From: Lachnospiraceae bacterium
GTDB taxonomy: Bacteria > Bacillota > Clostridia > Lachnospirales > Lachnospiraceae
Assembly (NCBI GenBank): GCA_017418645.1
Contig: JAFOND010000139.1
Span: 1 to 34,980, forward strand
Direction: 5' to 3'
Length of the DNA: 34,980 nt
The translations under genes were made by a program, and so were the position numbers. Under the pieces are notes generated by a model, which saw nothing but the letters and a program-made list of their open reading frames with translations, was not told where the DNA came from and ran no database searches. Positions 23,755 through 33,423 of this stretch are shown here, piece after piece; within the stretch, counting starts at the first letter, position 1, and each line of letters opens with the position of its first letter.

Positions 23755-26445
23755 CTACCTGGGTACCTCAACCATCTTATAGGCTTCGATAACATCCTCC
23801 ACATTAATATCCGGGAAATCGGAAATAACAAGTCCGCATTCAAATCCCGCTTTTACCTCCTTAACGTCATCCTTGAAACGTTTGAGTGATGCAAGGTCTC
23901 CCTCGAATATCATATCTTTTCCGCGGTTTACGCGAACCTTGCAGCCTCTTTCAAAGAATCCGTCAAGCACATAGGAACCTGCGATGTTTCCCACGTCCGA
24001 AGACTTGAATATCTGGCGTACTTCCGCATGGCCGATAACCTTCTCCTCGAAGATCGGATCCAGCATACCCTTCATGGCTGCCTCAACATCTTCTATAGCG
24101 TTATAGATAACGGTGTAGAGACGTATGTCTATGCCTTCCGTATCCGCTGTCTGTTTTGCAACGGCATCCGGACGCACATTAAATCCGATGATGATGGCAT
24201 TTGAAGCGGATGCAAGTGATACGTCCGATTCGTTTATCGCGCCGACGCCGCCGTGTATGATCTTAATAACAACTTCATCATTGGAAAGCTTGAGAAGACT
24301 CTGTTTAAGAGCTTCAACCGAACCCTGTACATCGGCTTTGACGATGATGTTAAGTTCCTTAACGCTTCCGGACTGGATCTTTGAATAGAGATCGTCAAGC
24401 GACATCTGCATCTTCGTATCTTCCACAAGTTTGGACTTGTTTTCGGAAATGAATGTCTCCGCAAAAGCTCTTGCTTCTCTTTCACTGTCCATGGAAACAA
24501 AGATCTCACCTGCGTTCGGGACATCCGAAAGTCCGAGTATCTCTACCGGTGTGGAAGGTCCTGCGGATTTAACGCGTCTTCCTTCATCGTCTATCATGGC
24601 ACGGACTTTACCGTAGGAACTACCGGCAGCAACCGGATCTCCGACGTGAAGCGTACCCTTCTGAACGAGCACGGTTGCAACCGTACCGCGTCCTTTATCA
24701 AGCTGAGCCTCGATAACGAGACCTCTTGCAAGTCTCTTCGGATTTGCTTTAAGTTCAAGCACTTCGGAAGTAAGAAGGATCATCTCAAGAAGATTGTCTA
24801 TACCTTCCCTTGTCTTCGCTGAAACCGGTACAAATACGGTACTTCCGCCCCAATCTTCGGGGATAAGCTCATATTCCGAAAGTTCCTGTTTAACTCTGTC
24901 AATATTTGCTCCGGGCTTATCAATCTTGTTCACGGCAACGATAATCTCTACGCCTGCCGCCTTCGCATGGTTGATAGCTTCAACCGTCTGGGGCATAACG
25001 CCGTCGTCCGCTGCAACAACAAGGATAGCAATATCCGTCGAATTCGCTCCTCGCATACGCATTGCCGTGAAAGCTTCATGACCCGGTGTATCAAGGAATG
25101 TGATCTTCTGACCGTTTATATTTACGACATAAGCACCGATAGCCTGGGTGATACCGCCTGCCTCGCGATCCGTAACCTTTGTATCTCTTATCGCGTCAAG
25201 AAGAGATGTCTTACCGTGATCGACGTGTCCCATAACGCAGACAACCGGCGGACGTGATACCATCTTCTTCTCGTCCTCTTCTTCCTCACGGAGAAGATTC
25301 TCGATAACGTCGACTTTTTCTTCTCTTTCGCAGAGATATTCGAATTCTACGGCAACGTTTTCTGCCTGCTCGTATTCGAGTTCCGTATTCAAAGTAACGA
25401 TCTGTCCCTGCATAAAGAGTTTCTTTATGATCTGGGAAGCCTGTATCTTCATTCTCTCGGCAAGTTCCCTGATAGTGATCGTATCCGGAACCTTGATGCT
25501 CTTGATCTCGTCCTTATCTTCCTGAACCGGTTTCTTCGGAGCTTTCTTCTTGCCGCCGTTCTTTTCAAGATTTATAAAACGTTCCTGTTTTCCGCCGAGA
25601 GTCTCGAGATTATTCTTTCTCTGGTTGTTCTTGCTCTTCTTATCCGGCTTTCTTCCGTCCGTTTTTTTGTTGAGATTCTGTGAAGGTCCATTATTGTTAA
25701 CATTCTGACCTCTGCCTGAATCGTTTCTTTCGGGTCTTTCCGGTCTTTCGCGTCTTTGCGGCGCACCTTCCGGTCTTTTCTTCTTAGAAGGAACTAAAAC
25801 TCTGTCAATAACCTGGGGAAGACCATCGTTAGCCTTCTTTTCTTCGGAAATGTTTGCCTTTGGAGCTTCCTTAACCGGTGCTTCCTGTATTATGTTTTCG
25901 GAATCCGTCGTCAACTTTACTTCTTCGGTCTCCGGTTCGGTTACGGCATGCGCAGACTTACCGATATGATCAACTCCCCGACGCGGTTTTATAAGGCCGC
26001 CGGATGTGGGCGCCTGCTTCATTCCGGAAGGACCAACGGGACGTTTTCCGTCCGGTCTTCTGTCACGGCCCGGTTTTCTCTGTGTCCCCGCTGCATTTGA
26101 ATTATTCGGATTGAATACAAATGTCATTGTATTCTTTTTGGGCTTAGCCTTCTTTTTATCCGGATCGACCGCCTGCGCCGGCGCTTTTTTCTTTTCAGCC
26201 GGTTTGTTATCCGTTTCCTCGGTTTTAGGTGCTGCCGGAGCTTCGGTAACAGCCGGTTTATCCTCTGATTTTACCGCAGTTTTTCCGCCGCCAAAGTGCT
26301 CGCGGACCAAAGCCTCTTCCTCGTCGGAAAGACCTTTTTGCGGTGATTTTACGTCTTCTATTCCTTTTCCGTTAAGGAACGCGATTATATCCTTTGAAGG
26401 TACATCGTATTCCTTCGAAAGTTCATGTACTTTGATCTTTGCCAT
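23755..26445 (-). CDS. infB: Translation initiation factor IF-2
   Basis: IF-2 is the GTPase that brings initiator tRNA to the 30S subunit. The 896 residues comprise an N-terminal IF2-N domain (1-50), a long Lys/Arg/Pro/Asn-rich linker (about 60-310), a second IF2-N domain (about 316-370), then the GTPase domain with G1 GHVDHGKT (406-413), G3 DTPGH (452-456) and G4 NKID (506-509), and the C-terminal domains. The length fits the family. The ATG follows GAGGAGG and overlaps the ylxQ stop by one base. Confidence 0.98.
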   Translation of the reverse strand: MAKIKVHELSKEYDVPSKDIIAFLNGKGIEDVKSPQKGLSDEEEALVREHFGGGKTAVKSEDKPAVTEAPAAPKTEETDNKPAEKKKAPAQAVDPDKKKAKPKKNTMTFVFNPNNSNAAGTQRKPGRDRRPDGKRPVGPSGMKQAPTSGGLIKPRRGVDHIGKSAHAVTEPETEEVKLTTDSENIIQEAPVKEAPKANISEEKKANDGLPQVIDRVLVPSKKKRPEGAPQRRERPERPERNDSGRGQNVNNNGPSQNLNKKTDGRKPDKKSKNNQRKNNLETLGGKQERFINLEKNGGKKKAPKKPVQEDKDEIKSIKVPDTITIRELAERMKIQASQIIKKLFMQGQIVTLNTELEYEQAENVAVEFEYLCEREEKVDVIENLLREEEEDEKKMVSRPPVVCVMGHVDHGKTSLLDAIRDTKVTDREAGGITQAIGAYVVNINGQKITFLDTPGHEAFTAMRMRGANSTDIAILVVAADDGVMPQTVEAINHAKAAGVEIIVAVNKIDKPGANIDRVKQELSEYELIPEDWGGSTVFVPVSAKTREGIDNLLEMILLTSEVLELKANPKRLARGLVIEAQLDKGRGTVATVLVQKGTLHVGDPVAAGSSYGKVRAMIDDEGRRVKSAGPSTPVEILGLSDVPNAGEIFVSMDSEREARAFAETFISENKSKLVEDTKMQMSLDDLYSKIQSGSVKELNIIVKADVQGSVEALKQSLLKLSNDEVVIKIIHGGVGAINESDVSLASASNAIIIGFNVRPDAVAKQTADTEGIDIRLYTVIYNAIEDVEAAMKGMLDPIFEEKVIGHAEVRQIFKSSDVGNIAGSYVLDGFFERGCKVRVNRGKDMIFEGDLASLKRFKDDVKEVKAGFECGLVISDFPDINVEDVIEAYKMVEVPR

Positions 26446-26768
26446 TAAAAACCCTCCTCACCTGCCGGTGGCAGTTTTTTAAGTATCGACTTTTTGAATC
26501 CTTCATCAATGATCGCCAGTGCAGAACGCTCCGATTTGCCGAGTATGTTCCCGAAATCGTCCTTCGTTCCGTAAAAACATGTCTCGCATGAATAATACGA
26601 GCACATATTAAGTAACTCTTTCTTTGAGTTATCCGAGGCATCGTTTGCAATAATAAGAAGAAAAGCTTCGCCGTTTTTTACGGCTTTTTCCACGGCAACC
26701 GCGCCGCTTTTTATCTTCCCGGCCTTATTGCAAAGTCCGATCATCGAAAGAACAGGATCATTCTTCAT
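26445..26768 (-). CDS. ylxQ: L7Ae-family ribosome-associated protein YlxQ
   Basis: This is a small K-turn RNA-binding protein of the L7Ae/L30e/Gadd45 family found between nusA and infB in Firmicutes. The 107 residues include [22 protein letters not shown] and [16 protein letters not shown], which fit the L7Ae fold. It overlaps the end of nusA by 11 bases and infB by one. The ylxR gene that normally stands between nusA and ylxQ is absent. Confidence 0.88.
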   Translation of the reverse strand: MKNDPVLSMIGLCNKAGKIKSGAVAVEKAVKNGEAFLLIIANDASDNSKKELLNMCSYYSCETCFYGTKDDFGNILGKSERSALAIIDEGFKKSILKKLPPAGEEGF

Positions 26769-27939
26769 CGCCTTCTTCTTCGCTCTCGTCTTCCATCGGT
26801 CCTATATAGTTACCGTTTTCATCGTAATACTCTTCGTTTTCTTCGTCGTAATACTCTTCATCCTCGTCATACTCGCCGTATCCGTACAGCCATCCTGCTT
26901 CTTCGGCCTGAGTCTCACTCTTGATGTCGATCTTATAACCCGTAAGCTTGGCTGCAAGACGTGCATTCTGACCTTCTTTACCGATTGCAAGTGAAAGCTG
27001 GTAATCCGGAACCACAACATTTGCAGTCTTTTCTTCCCAGTCCGCGGCAACCGCAATAACCTTTGCGGGGCTTAATGCATTTTCGATAAGTTTTGCGGGG
27101 TTTTCGTCCCAGTTTACGATATCGATCTTCTCGTTTCTGAGTTCATCAACGATGGTATTTACACGTGAACCGTTCATGCCGACGCATGCTCCCACCGGAT
27201 CAACGTCCGGATTATCTGAATATACGGCAATTTTTGTTCTGCTTCCCGGTTCTCTTGCTATGCTCATGATCTGAACCGTACCGTCCTTAACTTCAGCAAC
27301 TTCCTCTTCGAAAAGCAGACGAACAAGATCCGGATGTGTTCTTGAAACATAGATCTTCGGTCCTCTCTTATTATCCTTAACTTCAAGGATATATACCTTT
27401 ACTCTGTCGTTGGGACGGAGTCTTTCGGAACGGACCTGTTCGCGCTCGGTAAGCTGACCGTCCGCACGGCCGAGATTTACGATAACAAGCTTGCCCATAA
27501 ATCTTTGAACAACACCTGTAACCACCTTCTTTTCAAGTCCCTTGAATTCATCGTAAATGTTCTTTCTTTCCTCTTCGCGGATCTGCTGGAACATAACGTT
27601 CTTTGCGGAACTTGCCGCAATACGGCCGAATTCGATCTCCGGAATATCCTTCTGAACAATATCGCCGATCTCATACTTGGAATCGATCTTTTTAGCATCT
27701 TTGATGTCCATTTCATAGGAATCGTCAAACACTTCATCAACTACTTCCCAGACACGGACAATACGAAAATCCATTTTGTCATAGTCCATAAGCACGTCGA
27801 TGTTAATAGAATTCTTATAACTCTGCTTGCATGCCGTGATCATACCCTCTCTTATGGCATCCATGATCACTTCCTTGCTTACGTTCTTTTCCTTAGCAAG
27901 TTCTGCAATAGCCTCTTTAAAAGCCTGTTGATCCATCAT
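26758..27939 (-). CDS. nusA: Transcription termination/antitermination factor NusA
   Basis: NusA binds RNA polymerase and nascent RNA and modulates pausing, termination and antitermination. In the 393 residues I see the N-terminal polymerase-binding domain (about 1-130), an S1 domain (about 135-205), and two KH domains (about 235-345, with GACVGMNGSRVNTIVDEL and LAIGKEGQNARLAAKLTGYKIDI). An unusually acidic, tyrosine-rich tail of about 45 residues follows. Two adjacent ATGs are possible. It begins 25 bases after rimP. In E. coli NusA regulates its own operon, which is relevant to the terminator upstream of rimP here. Confidence 0.97.
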   Translation of the reverse strand: MMDQQAFKEAIAELAKEKNVSKEVIMDAIREGMITACKQSYKNSINIDVLMDYDKMDFRIVRVWEVVDEVFDDSYEMDIKDAKKIDSKYEIGDIVQKDIPEIEFGRIAASSAKNVMFQQIREEERKNIYDEFKGLEKKVVTGVVQRFMGKLVIVNLGRADGQLTEREQVRSERLRPNDRVKVYILEVKDNKRGPKIYVSRTHPDLVRLLFEEEVAEVKDGTVQIMSIAREPGSRTKIAVYSDNPDVDPVGACVGMNGSRVNTIVDELRNEKIDIVNWDENPAKLIENALSPAKVIAVAADWEEKTANVVVPDYQLSLAIGKEGQNARLAAKLTGYKIDIKSETQAEEAGWLYGYGEYDEDEEYYDEENEEYYDENGNYIGPMEDESEEEGDEE

Positions 27940-27964
27940 CTTTCCTGTTTCCTCCTGTTTTACA

Positions 27965-28429
27965 TTAAAACTCTATATATTTACGGATTAACGAGATGCC
28001 TTTCTTCGTAAAAGTCTTCTCTTCTCCGTCAATTTCCACCGTTACGCTGTCTTTATCGTAAGATTTTAAAGTTCCTATAAACTCTTTTTGCTTATCAACG
28101 GGTTTAAAAGTGTGGATTTCCACATCCTCATTCAAAGCTCTTTCGTAGTCTTTGTCAATCTTAAAAGGTCTTAAAAGTCCCGGGGAACTTACTTCAAAAG
28201 TATATGCATCCTTTATATAATCCTCGCGATCTAAGATCTCATTCATTTCCCGGGAAACCTCGACACAGTCATCGATGGTTATTCCACCCGGCTTTTCGAT
28301 ATAAACGCGAAGGAAATAATCCTGTCCTTCCTTTACATACTCGATATCGTAGAGTTCAAAGCCCTTGTTTTCAAGTATCGGGGTAATGAATTCCCTTGTT
28401 TTTTCTATATATACTTCTTTATTTGCCAT
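27965..28429 (-). CDS. rimP: Ribosome maturation factor RimP
   Basis: RimP is needed for 30S subunit maturation. The 154-residue protein shows the conserved GFELYDIEYVKEGQDYFLRVYIEKPGGITIDDCVEVSREM block (about 24-63) and EVSSPGLLRPF (about 84-94). The length is normal. The ATG has AAGGAG upstream, only 16 bases after the tRNA-Glu terminator hairpin, so expression depends on read-through or on a weak promoter between tRNA and hairpin. Confidence 0.96.
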   Translation of the reverse strand: MANKEVYIEKTREFITPILENKGFELYDIEYVKEGQDYFLRVYIEKPGGITIDDCVEVSREMNEILDREDYIKDAYTFEVSSPGLLRPFKIDKDYERALNEDVEIHTFKPVDKQKEFIGTLKSYDKDSVTVEIDGEEKTFTKKGISLIRKYIEF

Positions 28430-28452
28430 ATATTCTCCTTAGGTAAAACAAA

Positions 28453-28476
28453 AAGAACGAAGTTTCCTTCGTTCTT
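28453..28476 (-). terminator. Terminator or attenuator between tRNA-Glu and rimP
   Basis: Perfect ten-base arms AAGAACGAAG and CTTCGTTCTT enclose a four-base loop. On the minus strand they are followed by TTTGTTTT, giving a good intrinsic terminator. It is the only barrier between the tRNA and the eight-gene rimP-ribF operon. Confidence 0.85.
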
Positions 28477-28515
28477 AAGCGTGCAATATTAAGCTGTTTC
28501 AAGTAACACGTGAAG

Positions 28516-28524
28516 CGAAGGAAA
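28516..28524 (-). promoter_or_regulatory. Possible antiterminator strand in the tRNA-Glu trailer
   Basis: The transcript segment UUUCCUUCG begins two bases after the mature tRNA 3' end. It is perfectly complementary to CGAAGGAAA (28471-28463), which covers the second half of the terminator's first arm plus its loop. Pairing would prevent the terminator from forming. Function is inference. Confidence 0.35.
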
Positions 28525-28525
28525 G

Positions 28526-28597
28526 TAGTTCCTAGGGGAATCGAACCCCTGTTTCCGCCGTGAGAGGGCGGCGTCTTAACCGCTTGACCAAGGAACC
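28526..28597 (-). tRNA. tRNA-Glu (anticodon CTC)
   Basis: The minus strand folds as a complete cloverleaf of 72 bases. The acceptor GGTTCCT pairs with AGGAACT, ending in a G-U pair at position 1-72. The D-arm contains GGTCAAGCGGTT, the anticodon stem CCGCC/GGCGG has loop CTCTCAC giving anticodon CTC, and the T-loop is GTTCGATTC in a CAGGG/CCCCT-type stem. CCA is not encoded. It has its own strong promoter and precedes rimP-nusA-infB. Confidence 0.95.
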
Positions 28598-28601
28598 TTA
28601 T

Positions 28602-28620
28602 GTTGCGGTTTTGCCGCAAC
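28602..28620 (-). other. Hairpin in the tRNA-Glu 5' leader
   Basis: GTTGCGG and CCGCAAC form a perfect seven-base stem with a five-base loop, four bases before the tRNA 5' end and just after the predicted transcription start. There is no T-run, so it is not a galE terminator of the usual kind. It may affect RNase P processing or protect the precursor. Confidence 0.45.
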
Positions 28621-28627
28621 AAATGGT

Positions 28628-28656
28628 ACTATACACTATCCGTACCAAAAAATCAA
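28628..28656 (-). promoter_or_regulatory. Promoter of tRNA-Glu
   Basis: TTGATT (28656-28651) and TATAGT (28633-28628) are 17 bases apart on the minus strand, with the expected start near 28621. GGTAC...GTACC repeats flank the -10. It probably serves the tRNA and, through read-through, the nusA operon. Confidence 0.8.
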
Positions 28657-28679
28657 GTATTTTTTATGCTTTGGGACTA

Positions 28680-29696
28680 TCAGCCCTCATAACCGTTAGG
28701 ATTATTCTTCTGCCAGCGCCAGGAATCCTCGCACATTTCTTTAATACCGTTCTTTGCGACCCAGCCAAGTTCTTCTTTGGCAAGAGATGCATCCGCATAG
28801 TTCTTTGCGATATCTCCGGCTCTGCGCGGCTTGATGCTGTACGGGATTTTAACCCCCGTTGCTTCTTCGAAGTTCTTTACGATATCAAGAACGGAATATC
28901 CGGTGCCGGTTCCGAGATTATAAATCTTTAATCCGGCATTCTCTTCTATCTTCTTTAATGCCTTAACATGTCCGTCCGCAAGATCTACAACATGGATATA
29001 ATCGCGAACGCCCGTGCCGTCCGGTGTATCGTAATCATCGCCGAAAACTCCGAGTTCAGGGCGTTTTCCAACGGCAACCTGTGTGATATACGGCATAAGA
29101 TTGTTCGGTATTCCGCTGGGATCTTCGCCCATTGTTCCGGACTTATGCGCTCCTATGGGGTTAAAGTATCTTAAGAGGATAACGTTCCATTCGTTGTCCG
29201 CAACATAAAGATCCGAAAGGATCTGCTCAAGCATCCATTTTGTCCATCCGTAGGGATTTGTACAGGTTCCTTTGGGGGTCTGTTCCGTTACCGGTACTTC
29301 CTTCGGTGTGCCATATACCGTTGACGAAGATGAAAAGATAATATTCTTACAGTTATTCTTTCTCATGACATCAACAAGAGTAAGGGTTCCGGATATATTG
29401 TTATTGTAGTATTCCCAGGGTTTTTCAACGCTTTCCCCAACAGCCTTAAGTCCCGCAAAATGGATACAGCTGTCTATCTTTTCGTTGTCGAATATCTCCT
29501 GAAGGATCTTTCTGTCCGCAATATCACCCTTATAAAACTTAACCTTCTTACCGGTTATTGCTTCAACGCGCTGCAGAGAAACCTCACTCGCATTTGAAAG
29601 GTTATCGAGCACAACCACGTCATACCCCGCCTGCTGAAGTTCAACACATGTGTGTGAACCAATAAATCCTGCACCGCCTGTTACAAGAACTGCCAT
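28680..29696 (-). CDS. galE: UDP-glucose 4-epimerase
   Basis: GalE interconverts UDP-galactose and UDP-glucose in the Leloir pathway. The 338-residue SDR protein has the NAD motif GGAGFIGSH (7-15), FSSSSTVYG (121-129) and the catalytic Y149-x3-K153 in [31 protein letters not shown] is diagnostic. It is the last gene of the galactoside operon, preceded by AGGAGG, and fits downstream use of galactose released by the beta-galactosidase. galK and galT are not in the window. Confidence 0.97.
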   Translation of the reverse strand: MAVLVTGGAGFIGSHTCVELQQAGYDVVVLDNLSNASEVSLQRVEAITGKKVKFYKGDIADRKILQEIFDNEKIDSCIHFAGLKAVGESVEKPWEYYNNNISGTLTLVDVMRKNNCKNIIFSSSSTVYGTPKEVPVTEQTPKGTCTNPYGWTKWMLEQILSDLYVADNEWNVILLRYFNPIGAHKSGTMGEDPSGIPNNLMPYITQVAVGKRPELGVFGDDYDTPDGTGVRDYIHVVDLADGHVKALKKIEENAGLKIYNLGTGTGYSVLDIVKNFEEATGVKIPYSIKPRRAGDIAKNYADASLAKEELGWVAKNGIKEMCEDSWRWQKNNPNGYEG

Positions 29697-29719
29697 AATC
29701 CTATCCTCCTGTAATCTGT

Positions 29720-30232
29720 TTAGATATGTATTCTGTCGGGAGCGTTACGCTTTAATTCGTTTAAAAGCTCTTCCCCCGGTTCAAACAATAGTTTTTCCTC
29801 GTTGTTGCCGTCGTTTTCGAATATCATGCAATAATACTTTTTGTCTTTGTCGTGTGACGTACAGTCATAAGTCTTCATGGATGATCCGATATAGGGCTTA
29901 ACGGGATCCGTCTTTGAAACCGCCATAACCTTGATCTTTTTGGTATCTACGGAAACAATGCTTTTTCTTTTGGACTTTCCGTATATCGCATCAATATCAA
30001 GGATCCCGTTTGTATAATCGGTTTCAAAATCCACCGAAGAATATACTTTTCCCAAAAAATAATACATCAAAACGAATAAAAAGCAAAGGAAAAACATTCC
30101 TCTGTCAAGGAAACCGAGAATAAACGTTATTATCCCCATTACGATGGGTGCGTATAAAACTATCTTACCAAGGACCGTCTGTTTTCTTTCCGTCACTTCT
30201 TCTATGTGTACATCATGATAGTAAAGAGACAT
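29720..30232 (-). CDS. Small membrane protein of unknown function
   Basis: I do not firmly recognise this 170-residue protein. It has a hydrophilic N-terminus ([16 protein letters not shown]), two adjacent transmembrane helices (about residues 22-41 and 45-63, separated by a DRG turn), then a roughly 100-residue cytoplasmic domain with alternating strands that could be PH-like. It resembles small uncharacterised proteins seen in Lachnospiraceae. Its ATG overlaps the lacZ stop (TAATG) and galE follows after 23 bases, so it is translated with the sugar genes, but nothing in the sequence ties it to galactose use. Confidence 0.75.
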   Translation of the reverse strand: MSLYYHDVHIEEVTERKQTVLGKIVLYAPIVMGIITFILGFLDRGMFFLCFLFVLMYYFLGKVYSSVDFETDYTNGILDIDAIYGKSKRKSIVSVDTKKIKVMAVSKTDPVKPYIGSSMKTYDCTSHDKDKKYYCMIFENDGNNEEKLLFEPGEELLNELKRNAPDRIHI

Positions 30233-33200
30233 TATTTAACAATTCCTTTAAAACTGAAATTAAAATCAAGCTCACCCTTATTGTTGAGAAGAAATTCCGG
30301 ATGTACCGGCGCACCCCATGTATCGTCTCCACCCACACCCATCTGTTCCTTTGCAACACGGACATATGTATAAAGGATGGGCGGCAGCTCGTTCGGATGA
30401 TTCGCATTATCTATCTCGTGCGGCGTATATGGAAGAGCCGAAAAGCTCACGGGATTATCGGAATCGGTACATGAGAATCTTATCCCATAGCCGTTGTCAT
30501 CCGTAAGTTCCGCATAACGAACTCCTTCTTTGTTGCCGCATTCCTGGGGTCTTAAGTATTTTGCCATATTATCCGGCACTTCGTTTTCGTAAACATCCAG
30601 TTTGGCATGATTTTTGTCCTTATAGGTTTCCTCCGGTCCGAGGCCGTACCACAAAAGGTTCTTAAAATCGGCATCAAACGTGAATATAACGCCGTATTCC
30701 GGAAGCTGTCCGATCTTCTCCGCGCCGTTCATATTAAGGTTTACATCACAGGTCCCGTCACTGTGAACCGTGTATGTAAGGAAACAGTCGGTAGCGGGTA
30801 CAACGGGAAGATGATAGGTAAACTTTATAATTACAGTGTTATCCTTTTCTTCCACCTCGTAGTCCGTAGACCAGATATAGTTTTCATATTCCGGAAGACG
30901 GTAAAGACTATAGTTTGTCTTTTTTATCATCCCGTCAATCTCTTCCTTGGACGCCTTGTATTTCGGCGTAAGAAAACGGCTTGCCGTGCTCCACTGTCCC
31001 GCCCTGAAAGGAAGAAGGTTTGCAAGATCGTTTTCCGTCATGGGACGCCAGAAGTTCGGTTTCGGAGGAAGCTTTATAAGTTCCCTGTCTCCTATCTTAT
31101 AGGAAATAAGCCCGCCGTGAAGGGATGAGAACATCATGGAGAAATGCTCTCCCCGAACTCCTATGTTCCACCAGCCGTGTATAACTTCCATCTTCTTACT
31201 GTCATCCGAAGAATTCTTATATGTTCCGATAACATGCTGTTCAAAAGCGACTTCATGTCCCGCTTCGGCAAAAGACGTGTCTTCCCTAAGAAGGAAGGAT
31301 ACGGTTATAACATATTCTCCGTCTTTAAGTTCATCCTCCGAGGGAAGTTCCATCGGAAGATCGATCTCCTTTTCTCCGAGAGGCTCAATTTCAATATCCG
31401 CGCCCACGGAATCAATGAGTTCGCCCTCTTTTTCAAGAGATATCAGACAGAAATACTCATCCGTGTTAGTAAAAAGATTCTTGTTTGTTATCTTAACCTT
31501 ATCATCCGCCGTAAATTCTATCTTTACGGGCTGATAAGCATATTTGACTTCCTGCATCTTCGGTGAAGGATCACGGTCTTTTCCGTAGCAAATACCGTTT
31601 CCGGAGAAACTGCCGTCATGAGGTCTGTCTCCGAAATCTCCGCCGTATCCCTGATATTCGTTTCCGTAACGGTCATACATCGTCATGGACTGATCTATAT
31701 AGTCCCAGATGAAACCGCCCTGATAAAGGGGTTCTTCTTCCGTAAGAAGCGTATATTTATAGATTCCTCCGTTTGAATTACCCATTGCATGGGTATATTC
31801 GCAGGAAATATAGGGTTTTTCCCTGTGTTCTTTAAGAACGGTTCTGATCTCGTCTACCGGGCGATACATTGACGTTACCATATCGGTGGTATCCGGATAA
31901 CGCGGATCCCAGAACACGCCTTCATAATGGATAAGCCTTGAAGGATCTTCTTTTCTGAAGACTTCGGACATCTTATAAAGCATTGAACCGCCGAAGCTTT
32001 CATTTCCGAGGGACCAGATCAGGATTGCGGGATGATTCTTGTCCCGTTCATACATGGAACGCATTCTGTCGACGATAACCGGAAGGAAATCTTCCCTGTC
32101 GCCGGGAACCGCTTCCTCTATGGTATTGAAGCCTCTGTTTATGGAATCCCACATTCCGTGGCATTCAAGATTTGTTTCATCTATCATATAGATTCCGTAC
32201 TCGTCACAAAGCCTGTAAAGCGTTGTCCGGTTCGGGTAATGACTGGTACGAATGGCGTTGATGTTGTTCTGCTTCATGGTGATGATGTCCGTAAGAATAT
32301 CATCATCGGAGATTACGCGACCCGAAGCAGCCGAAAACTCATGTCTGTTTGTGCCGAAGAAAACAATACGTTTTCCGTTTATGCACATAAGATTGTCTTT
32401 AAGTTCAAATCTTCTGAAACCCACTCTTTCGGGTATGAATTCCAAAACAGAACCGTTTTCATCGATCAGTGTTATATAAAGATCGTAGAGATTGGGATTT
32501 TCCGCGCTCCATTTCTCCGGATCATCAACCTTCCCGGAAAGAATAACCTTCTTTCCCTGTTCAATGTCCGATTCAAAGGAGCATACCGTCTCTCCTATAT
32601 CATCAAAAAGCTCAGCTTTTAATTTTCCCGTTTTATTTTTGTTATATCCTGTAATATCAAGGCTTACCTTTAATTCCGCATCCTTATAGTCATCATCAAG
32701 CAGCGTCTCTATCTTCATATCGCGTACATGAAGAGACGGATAGGTATAAAGATATACATCCCTGAATAATCCGAAAAATCTGAAAAAATCCTGGTCATCG
32801 CACCAGGATGAAGATGTATAGCGGTAAACCGAAACGGCAATCCTATTTTCACCGTCCCGCTTTACGGCAGATGTGATCTCGAATTCCGAAGGAGTAAATG
32901 TATCCTCGGAATATCCGATATATTCGCCGTTAACCCAGACCGCAAGCGCGGACTCGGCTCCCTGGAAAGATATAAATACCGGTGAATCCGGATTTTTAAA
33001 CTCTTCCGGAAGAGTAAAAGTTCTTACATAAGAACCCACGGGAGAAAAATACTCCGGTACCCCGGGCGGGCTGATAAGATCTGTCCCGTCCCAGGGATAC
33101 TGGGTATTTACATATGCTCTGGTGTTAAAGCCCTGGGTTTCGATATGTCCCGGGACTTTTATATTATCCCAGGAGGATACATCATAAGAGTCAGCATAAA

Positions 33201-33396
33201 AGTTTTCCGGCACCTCGTTCTGGCGCTTTGAAAACTTGAATTTCCAAAGTCCGTTTAAAACAAATTTATACTTTTCCTTACCGGATTCCGCCTCTCTTTC
33301 GCTTCCGAAATATAGATGATCGGAATGCGCATCGATTCGGTTTTCCTGAAAAATATGTATATCTTTAACGATCGTCGGCTCAAAACTTTTTCCCAT
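30232..33396 (-). CDS. lacZ: GH2 beta-galactosidase, LacZ type
   Basis: This large glycoside hydrolase family 2 beta-galactosidase splits lactose and related galactosides. The 1054 residues contain the sugar-binding domain (about 50-220, with NTQYPWDG), the immunoglobulin-like domain, the TIM barrel (about 335-620) and a C-terminal beta-sandwich (about 770-1050), as in E. coli LacZ. The acid-base glutamate is E466 in IWSLGNESFGG, the nucleophile is E533 in YISCEYTHAMGNS, and NRHEFSAASGR is the usual GH2 motif. There is no signal peptide, so it is cytoplasmic and needs imported substrate, which the adjacent ABC permeases would supply. The ribosome binding site is GGGGGG, six bases before the ATG. 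Confidence 0.96.
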   Translation of the reverse strand: MGKSFEPTIVKDIHIFQENRIDAHSDHLYFGSEREAESGKEKYKFVLNGLWKFKFSKRQNEVPENFYADSYDVSSWDNIKVPGHIETQGFNTRAYVNTQYPWDGTDLISPPGVPEYFSPVGSYVRTFTLPEEFKNPDSPVFISFQGAESALAVWVNGEYIGYSEDTFTPSEFEITSAVKRDGENRIAVSVYRYTSSSWCDDQDFFRFFGLFRDVYLYTYPSLHVRDMKIETLLDDDYKDAELKVSLDITGYNKNKTGKLKAELFDDIGETVCSFESDIEQGKKVILSGKVDDPEKWSAENPNLYDLYITLIDENGSVLEFIPERVGFRRFELKDNLMCINGKRIVFFGTNRHEFSAASGRVISDDDILTDIITMKQNNINAIRTSHYPNRTTLYRLCDEYGIYMIDETNLECHGMWDSINRGFNTIEEAVPGDREDFLPVIVDRMRSMYERDKNHPAILIWSLGNESFGGSMLYKMSEVFRKEDPSRLIHYEGVFWDPRYPDTTDMVTSMYRPVDEIRTVLKEHREKPYISCEYTHAMGNSNGGIYKYTLLTEEEPLYQGGFIWDYIDQSMTMYDRYGNEYQGYGGDFGDRPHDGSFSGNGICYGKDRDPSPKMQEVKYAYQPVKIEFTADDKVKITNKNLFTNTDEYFCLISLEKEGELIDSVGADIEIEPLGEKEIDLPMELPSEDELKDGEYVITVSFLLREDTSFAEAGHEVAFEQHVIGTYKNSSDDSKKMEVIHGWWNIGVRGEHFSMMFSSLHGGLISYKIGDRELIKLPPKPNFWRPMTENDLANLLPFRAGQWSTASRFLTPKYKASKEEIDGMIKKTNYSLYRLPEYENYIWSTDYEVEEKDNTVIIKFTYHLPVVPATDCFLTYTVHSDGTCDVNLNMNGAEKIGQLPEYGVIFTFDADFKNLLWYGLGPEETYKDKNHAKLDVYENEVPDNMAKYLRPQECGNKEGVRYAELTDDNGYGIRFSCTDSDNPVSFSALPYTPHEIDNANHPNELPPILYTYVRVAKEQMGVGGDDTWGAPVHPEFLLNNKGELDFNFSFKGIVK

Positions 33397-33423
33397 GATT
33401 ATCCCCCCGGTTTAATTACTTAT

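Noticed and set aside
28602..28620. Hairpin read as a galE terminator
   Set aside because: It is downstream of the tRNA promoter and has no T-run after it on the minus strand, so a leader hairpin of the tRNA transcript fits better.
32032..32622. Plus-strand open frame of 196 codons inside the beta-galactosidase gene
   Set aside because: It is antisense to the catalytic barrel of GH2. I see no support for an independent gene.
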